A stretch of DNA of 64,000 nt from Phyllobacterium sophorae (GCF_003010965.1 NZ_PGGM01000001.1:310001-374000), one strand, 5' to 3'; shown: positions 1 to 9,278, numbered from the stretch's first letter. Notes: generated by a model from the sequence alone, not told the origin. Made by a program: numbers and translations.

Positions 1-603
1 TTGTCGGACGTCACCTGGCCCGCTATTTCCGGCACGTCGGTATCGCGCGACTTTGTCGAACTGCCATCGCAGCTTTACGAGCATTGGTTGACCGTACCGG
101 CCATCCTGGAAAAGTATGCCATCCACTACCGCACGGGCGAAGCCATGCCGAAGGCGCTACTCGACAAGGTGCTTGCAGCGAACACGTTCAATGCAGGGTT
201 CAATACGGTGGAGTTCACCTCTTCCGCATTGGTGGACATGGCGTTCCATGCTGACGGCACACCCCCAGCCGATCCGATCAAGTTCGAAGCGGAAACATTG
301 AAACAGTTGGGGATGCCGGATGCGATCATCATGCGTCACCGCACGCCGCATTTCACGCATGTGTTCTCCGGCGATGGTTATTCGGCCGGCTACTATTCCT
401 ATATGTGGTCGGAAGTACTCGATGCGGATGCCTTCAAGGCATTTGAGGAAACCGGCGATGTTTTCAACGCCGATCTCGCGGCAAAGCTGAAGCAGTATAT
501 CTATTCGGCGGGAGGAAGCCGTGATCCGGAAGAGCTTTACAAGGCTTTCCGCGGCAAGATGCCCACGCCCGATGCAATGATCGAGAAACGTGGGCTTGCT
601 TGA
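1..603 (+). CDS. M3 family metallopeptidase, C-terminal part (5' end outside window)
   Basis: The window opens inside a zinc oligopeptidase of the M3 (thimet/Dcp/PrlC) family; 200 codons and the stop are present. The segment GTSVSRDFVELPSQ near the left edge is the conserved stretch just after the HExxH helix, and its Glu (about fragment residue 20) is the expected third zinc ligand. GYSAGYYSYMWSEV near residues 125-138 matches the conserved tyrosine-rich substrate-binding segment. The HExxH helix itself must lie upstream of base 1, so the first in-frame TTG is not the real start. It meets the convergent hydrolase gene with only six bases between stops. Dcp and PrlC cannot be told apart from the C-terminus. 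Confidence 0.88.
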   Translation: MSDVTWPAISGTSVSRDFVELPSQLYEHWLTVPAILEKYAIHYRTGEAMPKALLDKVLAANTFNAGFNTVEFTSSALVDMAFHADGTPPADPIKFEAETLKQLGMPDAIIMRHRTPHFTHVFSGDGYSAGYYSYMWSEVLDADAFKAFEETGDVFNADLAAKLKQYIYSAGGSRDPEELYKAFRGKMPTPDAMIEKRGLA

Positions 604-609
604 GCCAGA

Positions 610-1431
610 TCAGGCTTTGGCGAAGGCCAGCAAATCTTCGTTGAGCTGGTCCTTGTGGGTCGTCGCAAGACCATGCGGAGCGCCCGGATAGACCTTCAGT
701 GTGGCATTCTTGACAAGCTTGACCGCTTTGCGGGCGGCATCGTCAATCGGCACGATCTGGTCGTCATCGCCGTGGATGAACAATGTCGGCACGTCAATTT
801 TCTTGAGGTCTTCAGTGAAGTCGGTTTCCGAGAACGCCTTGATGCAGAAATAGGAAGCTGGCATCCCTGCCATCATACCCTGCAGCCAGAAGGAATCCCT
901 GACACCTTCAGAGGCTTTTGCACCGGGCCGATTGTAGCTATAGAACGGCAATGACAGATCCTTGAAGAACTGCGAGCGGTCCGCGATGACACCGTCGCGG
1001 ATGCCATTGAAGACATCGATCGGCAGGCCTTCCGGATTGGCGTCGGTCTTCAGCATCAACGGCGGGACGGCGCCGACCAGCACCGCTTTGGCGACTCGTT
1101 TCGTGCCATGACGACCGATATAGCGCGCCACTTCGCCACCGCCCGTCGAATGACCAATCATGATTGCGTTCTTCAGATCGAGCTGTTCAAACAGCTCTGC
1201 CAGATCGTCGGCGTATTGGTCCATGTCATTGCCGTTCCACGGCTGACTCGAACGCCCATGGCCGCGGCGGTCATGGGCGATTGCCCGGTAGCCATGCGAC
1301 GCCAGAAAGAACATCTGGTCTTCCCAGGCATCAGCAGTGAGCGGCCAGCCATGGCTGAAGACGACCGGCTGTCCCTTGCCCCAATCCTTGTAATAGATCT
1401 CGGTTCCGTCTTTTGTCGTGATCGTGGTCAT
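610..1431 (-). CDS. Alpha/beta hydrolase, non-haem chloroperoxidase-like
   Basis: Serine hydrolase of the alpha/beta fold, closest in motif to esterases annotated as cofactor-free haloperoxidases. Counting from the ATG at 1431, the nucleophile is Ser95 in GHSTGGG, the oxyanion HG lies in FSHGWP (residues 25-30), the acid is in the [11 protein letters not shown] segment, and the base is His in APHGLATTH near the C-terminus. This ATG is preceded by AAAGGA at good spacing. The frame stays open further upstream, where it encodes an alanine-rich hydrophobic stretch that looks like the second half of a Tat signal peptide cut off by a frameshift (1432-1582). If the frameshift is real the enzyme is cytoplasmic; if it is a sequencing error it is exported. 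The substrate is unknown. Confidence 0.85.
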   Translation of the reverse strand: MTTITTKDGTEIYYKDWGKGQPVVFSHGWPLTADAWEDQMFFLASHGYRAIAHDRRGHGRSSQPWNGNDMDQYADDLAELFEQLDLKNAIMIGHSTGGGEVARYIGRHGTKRVAKAVLVGAVPPLMLKTDANPEGLPIDVFNGIRDGVIADRSQFFKDLSLPFYSYNRPGAKASEGVRDSFWLQGMMAGMPASYFCIKAFSETDFTEDLKKIDVPTLFIHGDDDQIVPIDDAARKAVKLVKNATLKVYPGAPHGLATTHKDQLNEDLLAFAKA

Positions 1432-1582
1432 CGCATTGTGTCCTTTCACTGGTTGGCTGGATTTTGATGTCTTGGGTGTCTGCGCCGCCATTGCACCGCT
1501 CGCTGGAAAGCTGGCGGCGGCAATAAGGCCCGCGCCCGGCGGTCAGGAAGGAACGGCGTGACGTCAAATGAGAATTGCTCAT
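1432..1582 (-). other. Frameshifted Tat signal-peptide leader of the hydrolase
   Basis: An ATG at 1582 begins [16 protein letters not shown], a textbook twin-arginine n-region (SRRSFL). This frame then runs into unrelated residues. In the hydrolase frame the same DNA reads [17 protein letters not shown], a hydrophobic h-region with an A-x-A-like cleavage site, leading straight into the hydrolase. Removing one G from the G/C run at about 1531-1540 would join the two halves into a complete Tat leader. Seen: the two halves in adjacent frames. Inferred: a one-base insertion, either real or a sequencing error. Confidence 0.7.
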
Positions 1583-1622
1583 GATACTGGTCCAGTTGAC
1601 CCTAGCTTGACAACCCAGGGTG

Positions 1623-2045
1623 TCAATTAATTGAAATACGTACGTTCAGATTGTTGCGGGTTGCTTCGGAATAGGGGCAGACCACGTGTGCGCCATCGAC
1701 GATTTCGCGCGCTTGTTCCGCTTCCACACCTGGCAGAGTGACAGCCAGCGCGACATCGAGGCCAAAACCCTTGCCATCGTCGCGGGGACCAATGCCGACT
1801 GTGGCGGTGACTCCTGTGTCCTCCGGCAGTTTGACCTTCTTTTGCGAGGCCACATATTTGATTGCGCCGAGGAAGCAAGCGGAATAGCCGGCCGCAAAGA
1901 GCTGCTCGGGGTTGGTCCCCTCGGCACCATTGCCGCCAAGTTCCCTGGGGGTCGAAAGCGTGACGGCCAACCGGCCATCTTCGCTGGTGGCGCGGCCATC
2001 ACGGCCGCCGGTTGCTGTCGCCTTTGTCGTATAGAGAATGCTCAT
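1623..2045 (-). CDS. ohr: Organic hydroperoxide resistance protein, Ohr/OsmC family
   Basis: Thiol peroxidase that reduces organic and fatty-acid hydroperoxides. The 140-residue protein starts [14 protein letters not shown] and has the typical Ohr length. The peroxidatic cysteine is Cys57 in SACFLGAIK and the resolving cysteine is Cys123 in [10 protein letters not shown]. The ATG at 2045 is chosen over a start 11 codons upstream because AGGGAA precedes it and it matches the usual Ohr N-terminus. The gene is divergent from an OhrR-type MarR regulator, with a perfect palindrome between them, which supports Ohr over a generic OsmC protein. Confidence 0.93.
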   Translation of the reverse strand: MSILYTTKATATGGRDGRATSEDGRLAVTLSTPRELGGNGAEGTNPEQLFAAGYSACFLGAIKYVASQKKVKLPEDTGVTATVGIGPRDDGKGFGLDVALAVTLPGVEAEQAREIVDGAHVVCPYSEATRNNLNVRISIN

Positions 2046-2085
2046 TGGTTTGTTTCCCTGACTGGATTTGCCTGACACACATTAG

Positions 2086-2112
2086 ATTGCACACAATTTA
2101 ATTGTGTGCAAT
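2086..2112. promoter_or_regulatory. Probable OhrR operator between ohr and ohrR
   Basis: A perfect 27-bp palindrome with 13-bp arms (left arm ATTGCACACAATT) around a single central T at 2099. It lies 41 bases upstream of the ohr start and 93 bases before the preferred ohrR start. The core resembles known OhrR boxes, which are AT-rich dyads containing CAAATT/AATTG elements. A separate 11-bp inverted pair, CATTAGATTGC at 2080-2090 and its complement at 2151-2161, frames it. Binding by the neighbouring OhrR is inferred. Confidence 0.8.
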
Positions 2113-2205
2113 AGAAATTTTGTTATGAGTGGCGAAAAATTAAATGATGCGCAATCTAATGCGTTTGGCTATCTTGAGCAGACAGAACCGGTGGGAGTGA
2201 CCAGG

Positions 2206-2676
2206 ATGGAAAATGCGACAGGAAATGCGCAGGAGTCGCAGCTGAAGCTGTCGAACTTTCTGTGTTTCGCCATTTACTCCACCGCAAATGCGGTAACGCG
2301 CGCCTATCAGCCGCGTCTTGCTGCGCTTGGGCTGACCTATCCGCAATATCTGGTGATGGTGGTATTGTGGGAGCAGGAAAATCAGACCGTGAAGGCCATA
2401 GGCGACAAGCTCAGCCTTGATTCAGGCACACTGACACCCCTGTTGAAACGCCTTGAAACGGCAGGTCTGATTACAAGACGGCGCAACACCGTTGACGAGC
2501 GACAGGTCCTGATTGGATTGACAAATGAGGGCCGCAAGATGCGCGAGCGTGCCGAAGCTGTGCCTGTCGCCATGGGTCAGGCATTTGGCTGTAGCATGGA
2601 CGAAGCGCAGTCACTGCGGTCCGAACTGATCACGATGCGAGATAATCTCGTCGCTAGCATCGGAGAGACAAAATAA
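2206..2676 (+). CDS. ohrR: OhrR, MarR-family peroxide-sensing repressor
   Basis: Winged-helix repressor of ohr inactivated by oxidation of a reactive cysteine. Counted from the ATG at 2206, the sensor is Cys20 in LSNFLCFAIYS, and Cys129 in AFGCSMDE would make this a two-Cys OhrR like that of Xanthomonas. The winged helix spans about residues 60-110 (AIGDKLSLDSGTLTPLLKRL, then the RRRNTVDERQ wing). The 156-residue length from this start fits the family and GGGAG lies upstream; an in-frame start at 2104 is possible but would lie inside the operator. The gene ends at a terminator shared with asd. Confidence 0.92.
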   Translation: MENATGNAQESQLKLSNFLCFAIYSTANAVTRAYQPRLAALGLTYPQYLVMVVLWEQENQTVKAIGDKLSLDSGTLTPLLKRLETAGLITRRRNTVDERQVLIGLTNEGRKMRERAEAVPVAMGQAFGCSMDEAQSLRSELITMRDNLVASIGETK

Positions 2677-2700
2677 AGGGCGCGATATCCCGCGCCCTTT
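2675..2700. terminator. Bidirectional terminator between ohrR and asd
   Basis: A perfect 10-bp stem, AAAGGGCGCG pairing with CGCGCCCTTT, around a six-base loop, flanked by A on one side and T on the other. It begins at the ohrR stop codon and faces the 3' end of the convergent asd gene, so it can serve both. Confidence 0.85.
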
Positions 2701-2722
2701 CTGTGCCGATTGCGCTATGCGA

Positions 2723-3757
2723 TCAGGCTGCAATCTTCTTCGGCTGAATCAGCCCGCGTGCAACCAGAAGCTCTGCAATCTGGATCGTATTGAGCGCAGC
2801 GCCCTTGCGCAGATTGTCCGATACAATCCAGATCGAAAGACCGTTTTCGACCGTGATATCCTCACGGATACGCGAAATATAGGTCGCATCCTCGCCTGCA
2901 GCTTCGTATGGCGTTATATAGCCGCCATCTTCATGGCGATCGATGACCAGGCAGCCTGGCGCATCGCTCAGGATTTCGCGGGCTTCTCCTGCACTCATCG
3001 GGCTTTCGAATTCGATGTTGACCGCTTCCGAATGACCAATGAAAACCGGAACGCGCACGCAGGTCGCCGTGAGCTTGATCTTGGGATCGAGCATCTTCTT
3101 GGTCTCGGCGACCATCTTCCACTCTTCCTTGGTGTAGCCATCTTCCATGAACACGTCGATGTGCGGAATCACATTGAAGGCGATGCGCTTGGTGAACTTC
3201 CTCGCTGTCACCGGATCGGCAACGAACACTGCGCGGGACTGTTCGAACAGCTCGTCCATGCCTTCCTTGCCGGCACCCGACACGGATTGATAGGTCGAGA
3301 CAACGACACGCTTGATCCTTGCCTTGTCATGCAAAGGCTTCAGGGCAACGACAAGCTGTGCGGTCGAGCAATTCGGATTGGCAATGATGTTCTTCTTGGT
3401 GAAACCGGAAATCGCGTCGGGATTCACTTCCGGCACGATCAGCGGTACGTTGGAATCGTAGCGCCAGGCCGAGGAATTATCGATGACGACGCAGCCTTGC
3501 GCGCCGATCTTGGGTGACCATTCCTTGGAAATATTGCCGCCTGCCGACATGAGGCAGATATCCGTATCGGAAAAGTCAAAGGTATCCAGCGCCTTGACCT
3601 TAAGCGTTTTGTCACCAAAGGACACTTCGGTCCCCTGCGACCGGCGCGACGCGAGTGCAACGACTTCACTGACGGGGAAGCCGCGCTCCTCCAGTATTGT
3701 AAGCATTTCGCGGCCCACATTGCCTGTGGCGCCAACAACTGCAACCTTGAAACTCAT
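2723..3757 (-). CDS. asd: Aspartate-semialdehyde dehydrogenase
   Basis: NADPH-dependent enzyme making aspartate semialdehyde from aspartyl phosphate, for diaminopimelate, lysine, threonine and methionine. The 344-residue protein has the Rossmann start VAVVGATGNVG, catalytic Cys130 in NPNCSTAQL, and the SVSGAGKEGM segment. The ATG at 3757 is preceded by AGGAGA; in-frame extension upstream to 3934 has no support. The gene stands alone, with a shared terminator at its 3' end and a long spacer upstream. Confidence 0.97.
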   Translation of the reverse strand: MSFKVAVVGATGNVGREMLTILEERGFPVSEVVALASRRSQGTEVSFGDKTLKVKALDTFDFSDTDICLMSAGGNISKEWSPKIGAQGCVVIDNSSAWRYDSNVPLIVPEVNPDAISGFTKKNIIANPNCSTAQLVVALKPLHDKARIKRVVVSTYQSVSGAGKEGMDELFEQSRAVFVADPVTARKFTKRIAFNVIPHIDVFMEDGYTKEEWKMVAETKKMLDPKIKLTATCVRVPVFIGHSEAVNIEFESPMSAGEAREILSDAPGCLVIDRHEDGGYITPYEAAGEDATYISRIREDITVENGLSIWIVSDNLRKGAALNTIQIAELLVARGLIQPKKIAA

Positions 3758-4328
3758 CTGTGTATCTCCTGTCCCTCTCAGCTGTTCAGAAACCCGCTGG
3801 CCACTGCGGGTCTTTTCCCCCGGGCCGGACCGGGAGGGGGCGAGCAGGCCAAGGGAAATCAGACCGTTTTGGTGGTCGTTTTCGCAGTCTGTTTGGCCGA
3901 AATTTTGCGGAAAAGAGCAGGCGCGCCAGCGCATCCGGCAATCCTGCCGGTATCGTTCGTCGAAAACAGCGCTTTTGATTCGCTACCCACCTGGGTGTCT
4001 CCTTGTCCGATTGTGCTTGTACGCGGTTTCCGAAAAGAGTCAATTGTCTCATCAAAAGAGAAGAATATGTCGTGTTACGCACAATTTTAGACAATTGACG
4101 TAAGATGCGGGCTTTGCTTTCAGCAATATTTGTTGAACACTCCGCGCGTGCATCAGGTGCGTGACCTTTGGGGGGAGAAAATTCCGAGGGCCGTTCACCG
4201 GCGCGTGGTTTGCCGCAACAAGCAATCGCGGCAAACGGCCATGCGCAATGTCAATGGTTGAGAACATGATCGAGGGGTAAAACTGATCGCGTTCTCGGTT
4301 TAACTGCGGTTATCTGGGAGGAATAGTA
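3758..4328. promoter_or_regulatory. 571-base divergent spacer between asd and the MHS transporter
   Basis: No convincing gene lies here; the short open frames lack start signals and family features. The spacer must hold the promoters of asd (leftward) and the transporter (rightward). An 11-bp inverted pair, GTCAATTGTCT at 4039-4049 and its complement at 4089-4099, is spaced 50 bp centre to centre. A hairpin with an 8-bp stem TTTGCCGC/GCGGCAAA (4209-4216, 4228-4235), extended by an outer GGCCG/CGGCC (4189-4193, 4236-4240), lies about 90 bases before the transporter start and could be a leader structure. Roles are not known. Confidence 0.45.
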
Positions 4329-6215
4329 ATGGCAACCACGTCTGTGGCCGACAGTTCTAGTCGGGGAATGACGAGGGAAGAAAAGAAGGTTATCTTCGCT
4401 TCTTCGCTCGGGACTGTTTTCGAGTGGTACGATTTTTATCTTTATGGTTCTCTCGCCGCCTTTATCGGCGCTGCCTTTTTTAGTGAGTATCCGGAAGCAA
4501 CCCGCAATATCTTTGCGCTGCTCGCCTTTGCGGCGGGTTTTCTTGTCCGGCCCTTCGGCGCGCTTGTCTTTGGCCGCATCGGCGATCTGGTCGGCCGCAA
4601 GTATACATTCCTTGTCACCATCCTCATCATGGGTTTGTCAACCTTCCTGGTTGGTGTACTCCCGGGATCAGCCAGCTGGGGCATTGCCGCACCGATCATC
4701 CTGATCGCCCTGCGCATGCTTCAAGGTCTTGCTCTGGGCGGTGAATATGGCGGTGCGGCAACCTACGTCGCCGAACACGCGCCGAGTAACAGACGCGGCT
4801 ATTACACATCATGGATTCAGACTACGGCCACCCTTGGTTTGTTCCTCTCGCTTATCGTCATCCTGATCATCCAGAATTCGCTCAGCAAGGAAGCATTTGC
4901 TGCTTGGGGCTGGCGCATTCCGTTCTTGCTTTCATTTGTTCTTCTCGGAATTTCCGTGTGGATTCGACTGTCCTTGAGTGAATCACCTGCCTTCAAGAAG
5001 ATGAAGGAAGAAGGCAAGGGCTCCAAGGCTCCGCTTTCCGAGGCTTTCGGCCAATGGAAGAATGCCAGGATTGCTTTGCTCGCGCTTTTCGGGCTCACTG
5101 CAGGTCAGGCTGTCGTCTGGTATTCTGGGCAGTTCTATGCGCTGTTCTTTTTGCAGAATGTGCTGAAGGTCGACGCGCAGTCGGTCAACATCATGATTGC
5201 AATAGCACTCTTGCTCGGCACCGGTTTCTTCGTATTCTTCGGCTGGCTGTCCGACAAGATCGGCCGTAAGCCAATCATCATGGCCGGACTTGCACTTGCC
5301 ATCTTCACCTACTTCCCGTTGTTCAAGGCCTTGACCTGGGCTGCAAATCCGGCACTTGCCGCCGCGCAGCAGAATGTTCGCGCGACCGTCACCGCGGCAC
5401 CCGGCGACTGCAAGTTCCAGTTCAACCCGACGGGCACGGCGAAGTTCACCACGTCCTGCGACATCGCGACATCGTTCCTGACCCGCAACTCGGTTCCCTA
5501 TGACGTTGTTGCCACCGCAGCACCCGGCACGGCAGCCACAGTCAAGATCGGTAATGAAACGGTCGAATCCTACGACGCCGTTGCCGCTGGAGCCGATGCA
5601 AAGGCAAAGGAAACCGCTTTTGCAAAGGGCATCAACGTAGCGCTTCAGGACGGCGGCTATCCCCTCGTCCGCGATCCAGTCAAGGTGGCCGATTCGAAGC
5701 TTGATGCATTGATCGCTGCCAATCCGAAACTAGCGCTCGACCCGGCCGCGATCCGTGGAGGTGCAAAGACCATGGTTCCTGTCGATCAGGCGATCAAGGA
5801 CAAGCTCCTGACCGCAGAAGAGGCGGCCGGCGCGACCGAGGTTCCGGTCTACACGGTTCCCGGCGCTGGCGCATTTAAGATGGTTGCCGATCCGGCTGCG
5901 GTGAGCTGGCCAAAGGTCATTGCGATCCTGTTTGTGCTCGTGATCTATGTGACCATGGTCTATGGGCCGATTGCGGCGATTCTGGTCGAAATGTTCCCGA
6001 CCCGCATCCGCTACACGGGCATGTCCTTGCCATATCACATCGGTAACGGCTGGTTCGGTGGTCTGCTTCCGGCAACAGTCTTCGCGATGAGCGCGGCCAA
6101 GGGCGATATTTATTATGGCCTCTGGTATCCGATCGTCATCGCGGCGATGACCCTGGTTATCGGTCTCATCTTCGTACGGGATACGAAAGACACCGATCTC
6201 GACGCAATCAAGTAG
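4329..6215 (+). CDS. MHS-type MFS transporter with a large inserted domain
   Basis: A 628-residue proton-coupled permease of the metabolite:H+ symporter branch (KgtP/ProP/ShiA-like). The N-terminus has FEWYDFYLYG and the loop 2-3 signature GRIGDLVGRK, repeated as GWLSDKIGRK in loop 8-9. Helix 9 ends near residue 337; then come about 190 non-membrane residues (338-525) before helices 10-12 resume at WPKVIAILFVLVIYV. By MFS topology this insertion should be periplasmic. It holds two cysteines, Cys361 and Cys377, that could form a disulphide. The usual family length is about 430-450. GGGAGGA precedes the ATG. The substrate cannot be told from sequence. Confidence 0.9.
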   Translation: MATTSVADSSSRGMTREEKKVIFASSLGTVFEWYDFYLYGSLAAFIGAAFFSEYPEATRNIFALLAFAAGFLVRPFGALVFGRIGDLVGRKYTFLVTILIMGLSTFLVGVLPGSASWGIAAPIILIALRMLQGLALGGEYGGAATYVAEHAPSNRRGYYTSWIQTTATLGLFLSLIVILIIQNSLSKEAFAAWGWRIPFLLSFVLLGISVWIRLSLSESPAFKKMKEEGKGSKAPLSEAFGQWKNARIALLALFGLTAGQAVVWYSGQFYALFFLQNVLKVDAQSVNIMIAIALLLGTGFFVFFGWLSDKIGRKPIIMAGLALAIFTYFPLFKALTWAANPALAAAQQNVRATVTAAPGDCKFQFNPTGTAKFTTSCDIATSFLTRNSVPYDVVATAAPGTAATVKIGNETVESYDAVAAGADAKAKETAFAKGINVALQDGGYPLVRDPVKVADSKLDALIAANPKLALDPAAIRGGAKTMVPVDQAIKDKLLTAEEAAGATEVPVYTVPGAGAFKMVADPAAVSWPKVIAILFVLVIYVTMVYGPIAAILVEMFPTRIRYTGMSLPYHIGNGWFGGLLPATVFAMSAAKGDIYYGLWYPIVIAAMTLVIGLIFVRDTKDTDLDAIK

Positions 6216-6230
6216 TCGGCAAACACAACA

Positions 6231-6264
6231 AAAGCCCGGCGCGAGTGATCGCGCCGGGCTTTTT
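6231..6264. terminator. Bidirectional terminator between the MHS transporter and leuB
   Basis: A perfect 14-bp stem, AAAGCCCGGCGCGA with its complement, closes a GTGA loop at 6245-6248; T follows on the plus strand and A precedes it. It lies between two convergent genes. Confidence 0.92.
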
Positions 6265-6284
6265 CATAGTTCAGATTTTCCGGA

Positions 6285-7397
6285 TCAGGCGGCCAATGCC
6301 TTGAACTTGGCCAGAATGGCATCACCCATTTCGGTGGTGCCAACTCTGGTCTTGCCTTCCGACATGATGTCTGCGGTGCGAATCCCGTCATCGAGCACGC
6401 CGGCAATCGCAGCCTCCAGCCTGTCGGCCTCGACAACCATGTTGAAGGAATAACGCAGGCACATGGCGAAGGAAGCGATCATGGCGATCGGATTGGCCGC
6501 ACCAGTACCGGCAATGTCCGGCGCTGACCCATGCACCGGCTCGTAAAGTGCCTTGCGGCTGCCAGTCCTGGCGTCGGGAGCGCCCAGTGATGCCGACGGA
6601 AGCATACCAAGTGATCCTGTGAGCATCGCAGCGATATCGGAAAGCATATCGCCGAACAGGTTATCCGTAACGATCACGTCGAACTGCTTGGGCCAGCGGA
6701 CGAGTTGCATGCCACCCGCATCGGCCAGCATATGTTCGAGCGTGACGTCGGCATATTTCGCCTTGTGAGTCGCCGTAACGACTTCGTTCCACAGGACGCC
6801 CGACTTCATGACGTTGCGCTTTTCCATCGACGTCACCTTGTTGCCGCGCGTGCGCGCCAGTTCGAAGGCAACGCCGGAAATCCGCTCGATCTCGTACGTG
6901 TCATAGACCTGGGTATCGATGCCACGCTTCTGGCCATTGCCCAAATCGCGGATTTCCTTCGGCTCGCCGAAGTAAACGCCCCCGGTCAATTCGCGCACAA
7001 TCAGAATATCCAGACCCTCCACGATTTCCTTCTTGAGGGACGATGAATCGGCCAAAGCCGGATAGCAGATTGCCGGGCGCAGATTTGCGAATAGTTCCAT
7101 ATCCTTGCGCAAGCGCAGGAGTCCTGCTTCCGGGCGCAGGTCATAAGGAACGCTGTCCCACTTCGGGCCACCAACGGCACCAAACAGGACGGCATCGGAG
7201 GCCAATGCTTTGGCCATATCGGCTTCCGAAATCGCCAGGCCATGGGCGTCATAGGCAGAGCCGCCAACCAGCCCCTCGTCCAGCTCGAAGCCGCTTTCCA
7301 GCTCGGCGTTCATATATGCGATGATCTTGCGGACTTCGGCCATTGCCTCGGGTCCAATGCCGTCGCCAGGGAGAAGAAGGAGCTTTTTCGATACCAT
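6285..7397 (-). CDS. leuB: 3-isopropylmalate dehydrogenase
   Basis: NAD-dependent oxidative decarboxylase of leucine synthesis that converts 3-isopropylmalate to 2-ketoisocaproate. The 370-residue protein starts [14 protein letters not shown], has the substrate-binding [16 protein letters not shown] segment and the conserved [20 protein letters not shown] active-site region, then [12 protein letters not shown]. Length is normal. It lies downstream of leuD on the same strand, but a terminator in between suggests separate transcription. Confidence 0.97.
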   Translation of the reverse strand: MVSKKLLLLPGDGIGPEAMAEVRKIIAYMNAELESGFELDEGLVGGSAYDAHGLAISEADMAKALASDAVLFGAVGGPKWDSVPYDLRPEAGLLRLRKDMELFANLRPAICYPALADSSSLKKEIVEGLDILIVRELTGGVYFGEPKEIRDLGNGQKRGIDTQVYDTYEIERISGVAFELARTRGNKVTSMEKRNVMKSGVLWNEVVTATHKAKYADVTLEHMLADAGGMQLVRWPKQFDVIVTDNLFGDMLSDIAAMLTGSLGMLPSASLGAPDARTGSRKALYEPVHGSAPDIAGTGAANPIAMIASFAMCLRYSFNMVVEADRLEAAIAGVLDDGIRTADIMSEGKTRVGTTEMGDAILAKFKALAA

Positions 7398-7533
7398 GCT
7401 GGGAAACCTCGTTGATTGAAGAGCGCTCTAGTCGGGATGGCGCGTACTTAGCGCAAGTTCAGCAAAGATGGAAAGCTTTCCACGTAATTTTCTGAATTCC
7501 GACAGCGCGTCGATTGACCGATAGATACAAAAA

Positions 7534-7552
7534 GGCCCGGAAAACCCGGGCC
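7534..7552 (-). terminator. Terminator after leuD
   Basis: Stem GGCCCGG with its complement around a five-base loop; on the minus strand it runs into a T tract (the A run at 7529-7533 on the plus strand). It lies just after the leuD stop, inside the 178-base spacer before leuB. Confidence 0.8.
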
Positions 7553-7575
7553 ATTTCATTTTTCGAGATAAAAGC

Positions 7576-8181
7576 TTACGCCCAGGGATGCTTTTCCGCG
7601 TTGGCGGTTTCGAAACTGTCTATCTTTGCCGCCTTTTCCATCGTCAGACCAATGTCGTCGAGACCGTTGAGCATGCAATAGCGACGGAATTCGTCGAGCT
7701 CGAAACTGATTGTCCCGCCGTCTGGTCCCTTGATCGTCAATTCTTCGAGATCAATGGAAAGTGTCGCATTGGCGCCGCGCTGTGCATCGTCCATCAGTTT
7801 GTCCAGATTTTCCTGGCTGACACGGATGGGCAAAATGCCGTTCTTGAAGCAGTTATTGTAGAAGATGTCAGCAAAGCTCGTCGAGATCACGCAACGAATG
7901 CCGAAATCCAGCAACGCCCACGGCGCGTGTTCACGGCTGGATCCGCAACCGAAATTATCGCCAGCGACAAGAATTTGAGCCTTGCGATACGCTGGTTTGT
8001 TCAGGACAAATTCCAGGTTCTCGCTGCCATCATCATTGTAACGCATCTCGGCAAACAGACCGGTGCCAAGACCAGTCCGCTTGATGGTCTTCAGGTAATC
8101 CTTGGGGATAATCATGTCCGTGTCGACATTGATGATCGGCAGCGGGGCGGCAACGCCGGTGAGCTTGGTGAATTTGTCCAT
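7576..8181 (-). CDS. leuD: 3-isopropylmalate dehydratase small subunit
   Basis: Small subunit of isopropylmalate isomerase in leucine synthesis; it pairs with LeuC, which is not in this window. The 201-residue protein starts [15 protein letters not shown], has the [10 protein letters not shown] segment and the conserved [15 protein letters not shown] motif, and ends in the usual short tail. The ATG at 8181 gives the standard LeuD length; upstream in-frame codons to 8520 are not part of the family. Confidence 0.97.
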   Translation of the reverse strand: MDKFTKLTGVAAPLPIINVDTDMIIPKDYLKTIKRTGLGTGLFAEMRYNDDGSENLEFVLNKPAYRKAQILVAGDNFGCGSSREHAPWALLDFGIRCVISTSFADIFYNNCFKNGILPIRVSQENLDKLMDDAQRGANATLSIDLEELTIKGPDGGTISFELDEFRRYCMLNGLDDIGLTMEKAAKIDSFETANAEKHPWA

Positions 8182-8336
8182 GATATCTGCCTGTAGATCC
8201 TGGGTAATGATTTTACGTTTCGCTTTACACCAGCTTGGCCGCGAATCAAAGAGTTTCGCCTGTGGCACATTAGGCAGATAGACAATCACGCATGATTGCG
8301 CTTGTCTTGGTCGCGCGATCAAGGCAAAAAGTCCAG

Positions 8337-9218
8337 ATGAGCAAACCGTTCCGCCCCCGCCGCTCCGTCCTTTATGTTCCAGCCTCGAATGCCAAGGCTC
8401 TAGCCAAAGTCGTTTCGCTGACCGCCGATGCAGTGATCTTCGACCTGGAGGATGCCGTCGCCCCCGACGCCAAGGAACAATCCCGTGAGGCATTGCGGGA
8501 TTACTTTCTCGGACACCCAACGAGCAAGGCCGAGCGGATTGTCCGGATCAACGGTCTTTCCGGCGAATGGGGCGGAGAGGACCTGCTCGCCGCCAGGGCC
8601 TGCAAGCCGGACGCGATTCTCCTGCCAAAGGTCGAGACCCCATATGACATCACCGGCGTTGCCGAAATTCTCGAGGAGACCGATGCCTCTGAGAACATTC
8701 GCCTGTGGGCGATGATCGAAACGCCGCGAGGCGTTCTTAACGCTGATGAAATCGCTGAACTTGGTCTGCGTTCGACAGCTCGTCTTGACTGCTTTGTTGT
8801 CGGAACCAACGATATCGCCAGGGAAACCGGCGCAAAGTTGATCAGGGGCCGCGCACCTTTCATCCCTTGGCTTATGCAAATACTGTTGAGCGCCAGAGCC
8901 GGGAAGCTCGACGTAATTGACGGGGTATATAACGATTTTTCCGATCCGGACGGTTTTTCTGACGAATGCACCCAAGCGGTTCAAATGGGGTTCGACGGCA
9001 AGAGTCTTATCCATCCATCGCAGATTGAACCGGCGAACGCAGCGTTTCATCCTGACGAAAATGCCATTGGCGAGGCCCGGTCCATTGTGGACGCGTTTTC
9101 CCATGCCGCCAACAAGGATAAAGGCGTCATCGCACTGGGCGGCAGGATGGTGGAGCGCCTGCATCTCGAGGCGGCTCAAAAACTACTAGCAAAAATCGAG
9201 ACAATAGGCAGAAATTAG
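8337..9218 (+). CDS. HpcH/HpaI aldolase family CoA-ester lyase
   Basis: CitE/malyl-CoA-lyase-like TIM-barrel enzyme that cleaves or hydrolyses a beta-hydroxyacyl-CoA. The 293-residue protein starts [18 protein letters not shown], typical for the family. It shows the [12 protein letters not shown] motif (metal-binding region), the catalytic-region R in IVRINGL, a glutamate in [12 protein letters not shown], and the C-terminal [17 protein letters not shown] substrate loop. The ATG at 8337 is preferred over one at 8292 by family alignment. The preference among citramalyl-, malyl- and methylmalyl-CoA is not readable here. Confidence 0.88.
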   Translation: MSKPFRPRRSVLYVPASNAKALAKVVSLTADAVIFDLEDAVAPDAKEQSREALRDYFLGHPTSKAERIVRINGLSGEWGGEDLLAARACKPDAILLPKVETPYDITGVAEILEETDASENIRLWAMIETPRGVLNADEIAELGLRSTARLDCFVVGTNDIARETGAKLIRGRAPFIPWLMQILLSARAGKLDVIDGVYNDFSDPDGFSDECTQAVQMGFDGKSLIHPSQIEPANAAFHPDENAIGEARSIVDAFSHAANKDKGVIALGGRMVERLHLEAAQKLLAKIETIGRN

Positions 9219-9278
9219 AATCTGAACCGCGGTACAACAGCATAGGCCTATTTCGGCCAAAACTTGGGAAAGAAAACC

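Noticed and set aside
2717-3517. A 266-codon frame on the plus strand opposite asd
   Set aside because: It is the antisense shadow of a well-conserved gene in GC-rich DNA, with no ribosome-binding site or recognisable motif.
3786-4103. Open frames of 70-200 codons upstream of asd
   Set aside because: They overlap one another on both strands, lack start signals and look random; the region holds promoters instead.
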